Positions 1 through 6,200 of a DNA stretch of 7,572 bases are shown piece after piece. Origin of the DNA: Planctomicrobium sp. (GTDB lineage: Bacteria > Planctomycetota > Planctomycetia > Planctomycetales > Planctomycetaceae). The notes beneath the pieces were generated by a model, which searched no databases, was not told where the DNA came from, and worked only from the letters and a program-made list of their open reading frames with translations. The position numbers and the translations under genes are program-made. Position 1 is the stretch's first letter. Each line of letters starts with the position of its first letter. The stretch spans positions 1-7,572 of the forward strand of contig JABJMI010000926.1 of NCBI GenBank assembly GCA_018659505.1, written 5' to 3'.

Positions 1-20
1 ACCAATTGAGCTACCGCCCC
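1..20 (-). tRNA. tRNA gene, 5' part only, cut by the window edge; isotype unknown
   Basis: Read on the minus strand from position 20 leftward, the sequence is GGGGCGG-TA-GCTC-AATTGGT. That is a 7-nt acceptor 5' strand, the usual TA at tRNA positions 8-9, the D-stem 5' strand GCTC, and a D-loop start with the conserved GG. This is the canonical start of a bacterial elongator tRNA. The anticodon, T arm and 3' end lie outside the window, so the amino acid cannot be named. A promoter with good spacing lies just upstream (37-65), which supports a real gene over a chance match. Confidence 0.8.
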
Positions 21-36
21 TCGCTAAGTTGTTCGG

Positions 37-65
37 AGTTTAGAACGACAATTTTGAATCGTCAA
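37..65 (-). promoter_or_regulatory. sigma-70-like promoter of the minus-strand tRNA gene
   Basis: On the minus strand, TTGACG (60-65, 5 of 6 to the -35 consensus) is followed by a 17-nt spacer and TAAACT (37-42, 4 of 6 to the -10 consensus). Transcription would start near position 30, giving a leader of about 10 nt before the tRNA 5' end at position 20. Optimal spacing and the position directly before the tRNA make this the best-supported promoter in the window. Confidence 0.62.
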
Positions 66-183
66 TGTTACCGAAAAACTTTTGTGAACTTGTTTTAAGT
101 TCTTGAAAAAAATGCCGACAGACCCATACATCAAGAATGTGTAATGTGTTGACTCACGCAGAACCTTTGTCACAGTGATACGT

Positions 184-211
184 TTGACATCTGCTCAAAA
201 ATTGGGACACT
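184..211 (+). promoter_or_regulatory. possible promoter for the basic/acidic small protein
   Basis: A perfect -35 hexamer TTGACA lies at 184-189. A 16-nt spacer leads to GACACT (206-211), which matches the -10 consensus at only 3 of 6 positions. Another -35-like TTGACT (149-154) has no good -10 partner at normal spacing. If the site is used, the transcript would start near 218 and carry a leader of about 78 nt that includes the hairpin at 240-264. This is tentative because of the poor -10. Confidence 0.28.
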
Positions 212-239
212 AGGAGATTGCACGTAGTTCACAACTTTT

Positions 240-264
240 GCGGTCTCAACACCTGAGTAACCGC
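240..264 (+). promoter_or_regulatory. possible 5'-leader hairpin upstream of the basic/acidic small protein
   Basis: GCGGT (240-244) pairs with ACCGC (260-264), and CTCA (245-248) pairs with TGAG (254-257). This gives a 9-bp stem broken by a 2-nt bulge (258-259), with a 5-nt loop. The structure ends 31 nt before the start codon at 296. There is no T-run after it, so it is not an obvious terminator. A role in translation or mRNA stability is possible but only inferred; a stem of this size can occur by chance. Confidence 0.3.
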
Positions 265-295
265 CTGAATCCTCACTGCCCAACTGGGAATCGGA

Positions 296-718
296 ATGGC
301 ATCGCGAATTCTCCAAAAACGTCTCGAAGCGGAAGCTGCCGAAAAGCTTGGTAAAACAGCCAAAAAGAAGAAGGCTACCAAGAAGAAAGCAACTCGCAAG
401 AAAGCGAAAACGACTCGTAAGCGGAAAACAAAAACAACCGAACGTAAAAAAATCTTCTGGGGTGTCTTTAGTGGCACTTTGAAAGAAGAAGGTCGTTTCG
501 CCTACGATGAGAGAGACAAAGCAGAAGAAAAATTAGCTGCCCTACGCAATCGGAGTACGAAAAAACTGTACTTCATTCAGCCGATCAAAGAGACTCTTTC
601 AGACTCGCCAGCTTCAGAGGAAGACGATCCAGCGGATGATGATGAACTGCTCGACGATATCAAAGCTAAAAAAGCGAGCGATGATGACGACGAAGACGAT
701 GAAAGCGAAGATGAGTAA
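296..718 (+). CDS. small protein with lysine-rich histone-H1-like N-terminus and acidic C-terminal tail
   Basis: The 140-residue product has three parts. Residues 1-18 look like a short amphipathic helix. Residues 20-52 are almost all Lys, Arg, Ala and Thr, with KKAT and KKKA repeats like a histone H1 tail. Residues 53-100 form a more normal globular-looking core that opens with IFWGVFSGTLKEEGRFAY and ends with LYFIQPIKET. Residues 108-140 are nearly all Asp, Glu and Ser with one short Lys patch. There is no signal peptide or membrane segment, so the protein is probably cytoplasmic. From memory, planctomycete proteins with a similar 'VWGVF ... F-x-QPVKE' core exist without assigned function. 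The basic arm suggests nucleic-acid or nucleoid binding, with the acidic tail as a possible charge counterweight; this is inference. GGGA at 286-289 gives a modest ribosome binding site, and the frame is closed upstream by a stop at 266-268, which supports this start. The gene ends in a strong shared terminator. Confidence 0.82.
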   Translation: MASRILQKRLEAEAAEKLGKTAKKKKATKKKATRKKAKTTRKRKTKTTERKKIFWGVFSGTLKEEGRFAYDERDKAEEKLAALRNRSTKKLYFIQPIKETLSDSPASEEDDPADDDELLDDIKAKKASDDDDEDDESEDE

Positions 719-751
719 AACTTCGTAATCCTCTTTACTGACTAGACATAC

Positions 752-787
752 AAAAAGTCGCCCGATCTTTTGATTGGGCGACTTTTT
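752..787. terminator. bidirectional intrinsic terminator between convergent genes
   Basis: The arms 752-767 and 772-787 form a 16-bp stem with one G-T wobble (764/775) and a TTTT loop. The GC-rich centre GTCGCCC pairs with GGGCGAC. On the plus strand the stem runs into a T-rich stretch (783-793). On the minus strand the A-run at 752-756 becomes the U-tract. It lies 34 bp after the stop of the plus-strand gene and 24 bp beyond the stop of the minus-strand DUF1571 gene, so one structure can end both transcripts. Confidence 0.9.
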
Positions 788-811
788 TCTTTTAATACCG
801 ATTGAAAACAA

Positions 812-1645
812 TCAGAAGTTGTAACTCGTGTTACTCGTACTGAAATCTGAGTCGGTCAACTTCAGATTGGTTTTGATGTTGGTGTACAAGTAATCTTCCA
901 CGAGTTCCGCTTCTTTCTTGCTCTTCTTTGGAAAATCGTACTGCTGAACACGAACCGGAAAATTCGTGCTCGCATCGACATAGAGTCTTGTCTTTGAGAA
1001 CTTAACTCCCGGAGCTTGGCGACGATGGGAAGTTTCAATCGCTTTGCATGCGGTTTGTCCGATGCGTGCTTTTGGGTAATAGTTCACATTCACATCGGAA
1101 ATCTTGATCTCGCTGAGCCACTGCTCCAGTACCTGAGCAGCCATGGTCTGCATGCCTGCCATGGTGATTGGATATTTGTTGTCCGCCATTGCGAAACTCC
1201 CGTCGACATCGAGCGAGAGCGTACCTGCGAGACCCGCGATGCCAACATCATGTGCTTTGATCTTGTTGTCGTTTTCACCTTCAACATACAAAACTTCGCG
1301 ACCAGCACCCGGCTTTAGGAATTTCATGTAGACGCTGAAAGGATCGTGACGAAGCTTCATTTCCATCTGAGCGTCGACCATTTTCCGACCGATTTGCTCA
1401 CGTTTTGTGAAGGTCGCTGAGTAATCCTTCACTTCTTCCAATGCTTTCAGACTCGCTGTTCCCAATTGAAGAGCAGGCGTTAACGGGTGCGTCGCCGGAG
1501 CATCTTTGACACGCATTGCAATCTTGGTCGGATCAGCGAAAAGCTTGTCTCCAACCAGAATTCCAACTCCCAAAGTCGATGTGGCAATCACCGAATTTGT
1601 GAGAAAGCGACGTCGAGAGATGATGAGGTTTTGTTTTTGACTCAT
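812..1645 (-). CDS. DUF1571 family protein with Tat signal peptide
   Basis: The 277-residue product begins with a twin-arginine signal: S10-R-R-R-F-L15 matches SRRxFL, followed by a hydrophobic stretch at 18-32. Cleavage is likely near A37, so the protein should be exported folded. The rest (about 68-265) fits my recollection of DUF1571, a family common in planctomycetes. Its landmarks are YSATFTKRE (75-83), a strand-rich stretch from MKLRHDPFSVYMKFLKP to GREVLYVEGEND (96-126), NKYPITMAGM (156-165) and LYVDASTNFPVRVQQYDFP (221-239). The alternating strands resemble the LolA/RseB-type half-barrel that binds lipid or protein ligands; that fold link is inference. The mature part has one cysteine (C200) and no catalytic motif I recognise. 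The start at 1645 is favoured because it gives an intact Tat signal, although only a weak AGG precedes it. The gene faces the basic/acidic small gene tail to tail and is divergent from the lipoprotein gene. Confidence 0.85.
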   Translation of the reverse strand: MSQKQNLIISRRRFLTNSVIATSTLGVGILVGDKLFADPTKIAMRVKDAPATHPLTPALQLGTASLKALEEVKDYSATFTKREQIGRKMVDAQMEMKLRHDPFSVYMKFLKPGAGREVLYVEGENDNKIKAHDVGIAGLAGTLSLDVDGSFAMADNKYPITMAGMQTMAAQVLEQWLSEIKISDVNVNYYPKARIGQTACKAIETSHRRQAPGVKFSKTRLYVDASTNFPVRVQQYDFPKKSKKEAELVEDYLYTNIKTNLKLTDSDFSTSNTSYNF

Positions 1646-1683
1646 TAGAAACCTATTTACTAGTGTTCAATTCAGTCAGCGAA

Positions 1684-1693
1684 CGTCATGACG
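1684..1693. promoter_or_regulatory. perfect 10-bp palindrome, possible operator
   Basis: CGTCATGACG equals its own reverse complement. It lies 38 bp upstream of the DUF1571 start codon, where a dimeric regulator could act on the minus-strand transcript. A 10-bp palindrome can arise by chance in a few kilobases, so the assignment is weak. Confidence 0.25.
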
Positions 1694-1749
1694 ACTCGGT
1701 CAAGACAGGGCTATTCACTAAAATCGACAGATTCGCTGTTCGTGGAATA

Positions 1750-1805
1750 CCGATTATTCGGATTCAAATAACGAAATGAGCAAAGAGTCCGATTATTCCG
1801 GATTT
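1750..1805. repeat. tandem pair of CCGATTATTC(C)GGATT repeats
   Basis: CCGATTATTCGGATT (1750-1764) recurs as CCGATTATTCCGGATTT (1789-1805). The second copy differs by one inserted C and one extra T. The copy starts are 39 bp apart, close to four helical turns, so both copies would face the same side of the DNA. The first copy also contains short inverted arms, CCGA and TCGG. The site lies between divergent genes, which suits a transcription factor binding site; no known factor is recognised. Confidence 0.45.
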
Positions 1806-1894
1806 AACGATTACCTAGAGTTTTGAACTCATTAGAGAAGGCTGTTTCAAAACTAAGACTGTCAATTCGATCACGGAATCTTGATCTCTAATCG

Positions 1895-1924
1895 TGTACT
1901 TTCGGGGTCCAGCGGCACTATAAT
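1895..1924 (+). promoter_or_regulatory. probable promoter of the lipoprotein / ResB-CcsA transcript
   Basis: A consensus -10 hexamer TATAAT lies at 1919-1924. The best -35 at an acceptable 18-nt spacing is TGTACT (1895-1900), a weak match, so activation by a regulator is possible. Transcription would start near 1931 and give a leader of about 95 nt containing the hairpin at 1941-1969. It is the only good rightward promoter I found before the lipoprotein gene. Confidence 0.45.
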
Positions 1925-1940
1925 AAACAGTTGGCTGCGC

Positions 1941-1969
1941 TCGGTGCTTTTTTCCAACCTCAGCACCGA
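1941..1969 (+). promoter_or_regulatory. 5'-leader hairpin upstream of the lipoprotein gene
   Basis: TCGGTGCT (1941-1948) pairs perfectly with AGCACCGA (1962-1969) across a 13-nt loop that starts with five T. The structure would form about 10 nt after the predicted transcript start and 56 nt before the start codon. The T-run is inside the loop, not after the stem, so this is not a standard terminator. A 5'-end stem could stabilise the mRNA or be part of a regulatory leader; this is inference. Confidence 0.35.
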
Positions 1970-2025
1970 CAACTCCCCCACTCACAAAGTGTTGTAAGTC
2001 CTTCCTTCGGTAGAATTTAACGATC

Positions 2026-3132
2026 ATGCCTCGACATCTATCTGATTACAGATACCGCAAGACAAGCCTTTTCATGTTATTGCTGGGTTGCCTGCTCGTA
2101 AGTTCATGCAGCGAAGAGGACCCAATCCGTCAATACCGTGTCGACAAAGAACTGAATAACAAGTCTGCCCCGTCTACAGCTGGAAACCAGTTTTCTGCGG
2201 ATCAACAGGTTTGGTTCTTCAAATTGCAAACTCGCGAAGAACTGTTTGAGAAATTCAGCAATGATTTCGCACGGATGATTATTGGAGCCGATGGGTCTGG
2301 AGCGGTTCCAAAGTACGAACTCCCGGAGAACTGGAAAGCGACTTCTGGTCCTGCTCCAGTCTTTCAAACAATACAAGTCTCAGAGAATAATGATGAAGCT
2401 GCATTAACTGTCACTCCCCTGCCCGCTCCTGCGAGTGATCCTGTTGGATACCTCAAAGGCAACCTCAACCGCTGGCGTCGACAACTTGGTCTCGGACCGT
2501 TGAGTTCGCCAGAGTGGTTGGCAGAGGCGATGGAAGCTTCCGAGGTTGTCTCCATCCCCAAAGGGGATCAGTTCATTACCTTGGTTCATATTCAGGGAAC
2601 GACAGAAAAATTCGGCAAAACGGAAATGCTCGTCGCGATGATCTCTGATCAATCGCTGACAGGAACCGCAGCCATGGCGACCCGCCCAGATGCAGGCACA
2701 CCACCAACACCCAAACCCGTCTCTAATGTCGTGAAGTATGACACCCCAGAGGGTTGGTTGGAAAGCGAAGGGAACGCCATGCGACTGGTCTCCCTGGCTG
2801 CGAAGCATGAGTCCGGAATTGCTGACGTCAGCGTCATTCGCTTACCCGGAGGAGGCGACATTCTCCCAAACATCAATCGCTGGCGAGGACAGGTGAAACT
2901 GGAACCGCTCGAAGAAGACAAATTGAACGAAAGCCTGGAAACCGTCGAAGTCGACGGAATGCCCGGCAAGCTTTCCCTTCTCGAAGGTCCAGAAGAATCA
3001 ATTCTGGCAGCGATCATCGAACAAGATGGAGTCAAATGGTTCTTCAAAATGCAAGGACCAACTCCTGCCGTGAAAGCAGAACAAGAACATTTCCGTGAGT
3101 TCATCAACTCGGTGGAATTGAACCTCGAATAA
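2026..3132 (+). CDS. lipoprotein with a duplicated NxNRWRxQ module in permuted order
   Basis: The 368-residue product is a lipoprotein. After the basic stretch R9-Y-R-K12 comes a hydrophobic core (15-25) and the lipobox V-S-S-C28, with Ser at +2, which suits outer-membrane sorting in Gram-negative rules. The mature part holds two related heads. Head 1 (about 94-206) starts KYELPENW and carries NLNRWRRQ (146-153). Head 2 (about 235-331) starts KYDTPEGW and carries NINRWRGQ (282-289). A WFFK-type tail follows head 2 (336-364), while its counterpart (62-86) lies before head 1. A proline/threonine-rich linker (about 210-233) joins the heads. I do not recognise a named family. The P-x-G/N-W opening followed by strands recalls Mog1/PsbP-like folds, but that is a guess. 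There is no clear Shine-Dalgarno sequence; this ATG is chosen because it gives a complete lipoprotein signal. The ResB-CcsA gene follows after 72 bp, so co-transcription and a periplasmic role near heme or cytochrome assembly are plausible. Confidence 0.87.
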   Translation: MPRHLSDYRYRKTSLFMLLLGCLLVSSCSEEDPIRQYRVDKELNNKSAPSTAGNQFSADQQVWFFKLQTREELFEKFSNDFARMIIGADGSGAVPKYELPENWKATSGPAPVFQTIQVSENNDEAALTVTPLPAPASDPVGYLKGNLNRWRRQLGLGPLSSPEWLAEAMEASEVVSIPKGDQFITLVHIQGTTEKFGKTEMLVAMISDQSLTGTAAMATRPDAGTPPTPKPVSNVVKYDTPEGWLESEGNAMRLVSLAAKHESGIADVSVIRLPGGGDILPNINRWRGQVKLEPLEEDKLNESLETVEVDGMPGKLSLLEGPEESILAAIIEQDGVKWFFKMQGPTPAVKAEQEHFREFINSVELNLE

Positions 3133-3194
3133 CATAACGATCCGAGTCACCTGAATCGTTTATAGACACATTGATTTTGAATCATCACTAATGC

Positions 3195-3198
3195 GGAG
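3195..3198 (+). promoter_or_regulatory. Shine-Dalgarno site of the ResB-CcsA gene
   Basis: GGAG sits 6 nt before the ATG at 3205. It is one of the clearest ribosome binding sites in the window and fixes the start at 3205 over the in-frame ATG at 3223, which has no comparable site upstream. Confidence 0.6.
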
Positions 3199-3204
3199 CC
3201 CGAC

Positions 3205-6200
3205 ATGGCCTCGACGACTGATATGCCTGACAACGAAGAGACTTTCGAGATTGAACCTTCTGCCAAGAAGGTTGAAACATGGGAGACTTGGGGAGCTGTC
3301 CAAAAAGTCCTCAAGCCGTTGGCGTCTCTCAAATTAACTGTCTGCCTGTTCCCCGCGGCGATCTTTATTGTCTTGGCGGGAACCTTCGCACAGGTGAATG
3401 ACGATATTTGGACTGTGGTCAACGAATACTTTCGGGTGAACACTAACAATCTGCTGGTCGGTCGAATCCCGTTCTTCAATTTCAAAGAACTCTTTGTTTG
3501 GATCGATGGAGACATCTTCCTGCCAGAGTCCTTCTTTCCTGCCACTCCCAGCTTCCCAGACAACTTAACCTGGATGGCTTCCATCTGGCCCGATGGAACG
3601 AAGGATCTCCCCAACTGGTGTGGCATCTGGTTCCCCAAAGGTTGGACCATCGGAATTGTGATGGCGCTCAATCTGCTGGCAGCACATACAGTCCGCTTCA
3701 AGGTTCAAGCCTCCGGCACGCGACTCACCATTGGTTCCGTCGTGCTCATCATTGGTTCTATCTTCACATACCTTGTTATCTTAAGCGGCTCCAGTAATCA
3801 CGGTCTACAAGCGAAACCGTTGATCGATTACGACACGCTCCGCATCATGATGCTGACGACCTTGTTCGGTCTCTGCGGAGCTTCGATCTACGGAACAATC
3901 GCTTCAGAGAAAAAAGAGCAACGCTGGCTGTGCGGAATCGGTTCTATCTTGCTCGCTTTGACCGCGATGTTCACCGCCCAATGGCAGGCTAACGATGAGG
4001 CATCGATGCGTATTCTTTACCAATTGGTGAAAGCGACATTCGCTGCCCTGATTCTTCTGGCAGGCTGTATTGCTGTCTTCAAAAAACGTGCAGGTGTTGT
4101 TCTTCTCCATGCCGGGATCGGCTTGATGATGTTTTACGATGTCTTGGTTGGCGTGAATCATATTGAAAGCCAGATGACGATCATTGAAGGCGAGACAACA
4201 AGCTATAGCCGCGACATTCGTGAAGTTGAATTCGCAGTCATTGATCGCTCAGGACAAGATGAAGAAATCGTCACCGTTGTCGGTCAAAGCAAGATCGATG
4301 ATGTTGGCGAGAAAGTTTCAGACCAACGGCTTCCGTTTGACATTGAAGTCGTCAAGTTCTTTCTGAATTCTGACGTCCGCGGTCTTCGTGGTTTCGAAGA
4401 CGATGAAGAAGTTCCCGAAAACTATGCCACAAAAGGTGTCGGAACTTCGGTCGTCGCTGCCGATGCGGATAACGTCAAAGGGACAGATACCGGCGGTGGA
4501 GTCGATATGTCCTCGCTGTACGTCAAGCTGACCTCGAAAGATGGCGAAGACCTCGGGACTTATCTGACGTCTTCAATTTTTGATCTCACAGACAATGAAT
4601 TTGGGAAGTCCCAAACCGTTGAAGTCGACGGCAAAAACTACGACATCGGTTTGCGGTTCGTGCGGTATTATTACGACTTTCAAGTCACTTTGAATGACGT
4701 TCAAAAGAATGACTACAAAGGCACAAGCAAGGTCAAGGATTATTCTTCGTACATTACACTCAACGAACCAGAGAATGATCTGGAATTCGATTTCCGCATC
4801 TGGATGAACAACCCAATGCGGTTTGCAGGCAAAACTTTCTACCAGTCCAACTATGGAATGGTCGAAGGAGGCAAGGAATTCACAACATTCCAGGTGGTCG
4901 ACAACGTCGGTTGGATGACTCCGTATGTCTCCTGCATGATTGTCTGGGTCGGAATGATGTTTCATTTTGGTCTCACACTGCTTAGGTATTTGGGACGGCG
5001 AGCACGCCTCATTGCTCTGGAAACGGAAGCGAGTCGAGAAGCGATGAAGGGACCACTCTCTACAATGGACAAAATTGGCTGGGGAGTTTCAATTATTATT
5101 TGTGGAGGAATCATTCTTTCAGTTGCCATGCTCGGACGCGCTCCTAGCGAGACCGATGACGAATTTCACGTCGCTGAGTTCGGTGAGCTTCCGATGTGGT
5201 ACAAAGGTCGCTCGATGCCGATTGATTCTTTCGCCAACAATTCGCTGCTTCGCTTGGCTGACTACGAATCGTACCGCGACGCTGAAGGAGAGAAACATTC
5301 TGCCACCGAATGGGTTCTTAGCCTGATGGCGGATGAAGAGAAAGCCCGCGATGCCCGCATCTTCAAAATCGAAAACAAAGAAGTGATCGAAGCACTCGGT
5401 CTCGAAGACCGCAAGCGATTTACATATTCCTTCAACGAACTCTTGCACTCCGACAAAATCGACGGCATCAAAGAGATGGGCATGTTGACGATTTTACGTG
5501 GACTGGAAGGACTCACCGAAATCGACAGCAACAAACCACGTGAATTTGACATCGCTGCCTCTGAAACGCCTGAGGCTGAACGATCACTCTTCCAGCGGAA
5601 GATCATCGAACTCTCTCGCAAAATTGATGACTATGTTCTTTTCGAATTCACACTCGGAAACGCCCGCATTGTCGATTTAATGAAAGATCAAAGTGAAGCT
5701 CCTGAGGGAACACCAGCTATTGCTGAACTCGCATTCAAACTCAGAGAGTTCAACCGTTTACATAAACAGGCGTTTCGTGATCTACCAATCGCTTTGGTCG
5801 TGCCAACACATCTAAATGCTGGAAAACGTCCTGAGAACGAAGTCTTTCAAACCGAATGGGAGTCCGTTGCAGCATCCAAGATCTTCAATGAAATCTATTC
5901 AGAAATGGAGGCGATCGACACCGAAGACGAATTTAATAAACCTCCTGCAATTTCAGAATTCATATCTCTATTGAACGCTTACAAAGCCGGAGAGGTCGAA
6001 ACATTTAATAAGAATCTGAAAGAGTATCGAGCACTGCTCAATGATTATGAGCATGAAAAAGAAGATGCCAATCTGCTGACGAAGACCAAATTCGAAGCAG
6101 TTTATAACCGCTTTGGCGCCTTTAACCTTGCTTCTTGGCTGTATGTCTTTGCCGGAATCCTGGGGTCGCTGGGATGGCTCTTCTTTCCTCAAATCTTTCA

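Larger units (their letters stand above)
1646..2025. other. 380-bp divergent intergenic region with regulatory-looking sequence
   Basis: This gap separates the divergent starts of the DUF1571 gene (minus) and the lipoprotein gene (plus). It contains a perfect palindrome (1684-1693), a pair of similar short repeats (1750-1764 and 1789-1805), a TATAAT box (1919-1924) and a leader hairpin (1941-1969). I found no convincing promoter for the minus-strand gene. A 70-codon minus-strand frame (1815-2027) crosses the right part of the gap, but it lacks a well-placed ribosome binding site and is judged non-coding. No tRNA or recognisable riboswitch was seen. Confidence 0.6.

Noticed and set aside
86..102. 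GAACTT-GTTTT-AAGTTC inverted repeat followed by an A-run
   Set aside because: It has only six AT-rich base pairs and no T-tract on the plus strand. No transcript is known to end here, so a terminator call is not supported.
229..477. 82-codon minus-strand frame rich in Phe, Leu and Val
   Set aside because: It is the complement of the Lys/Arg-rich stretch of the plus-strand gene, so its membrane-like look is an artefact of codon complementarity.
614..811. 65-codon minus-strand frame opposite the acidic tail
   Set aside because: It is the complement of Asp/Glu-rich codons and reads as a hydrophobic Ile/Phe/Val string. It also runs through the terminator hairpin.
1024..1035. Loss of a conserved histidine in the CcsA 'SGH-x-P' motif (Arg in SGRPPVTN; residue numbers of the 3205-7053 product)
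   Set aside because: As I recall, many CcsA proteins from Bacteroidetes and planctomycetes carry SGR-x-P here, and the better-supported heme histidine candidates are present, so this is not treated as a defect.
1140..1164. Two GCCATGG copies and a GCATGC close together
   Set aside because: They lie inside the DUF1571 coding sequence and are explained by Met/Ala-rich codons (residues 161-170).
1815..2027. 70-codon minus-strand frame across the divergent intergenic region
   Set aside because: Its start codon overlaps the lipoprotein start, the only GAGG lies 1 nt from the ATG, and the product has no recognisable motif. It also covers the rightward promoter and leader hairpin. Conservation in relatives would be needed to revive it.
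2404..3107. Long minus-strand frames opposite the lipoprotein gene
   Set aside because: They overlap a convincing lipoprotein with internal repeats and show no domain or signal of their own.
3136..3160. AACGAT / ATCGTT inverted repeat after the lipoprotein stop
   Set aside because: It has six pairs around a 13-nt loop, is AT-rich and lacks a T-tract, so it is unlikely to separate the lipoprotein and ResB-CcsA transcripts.
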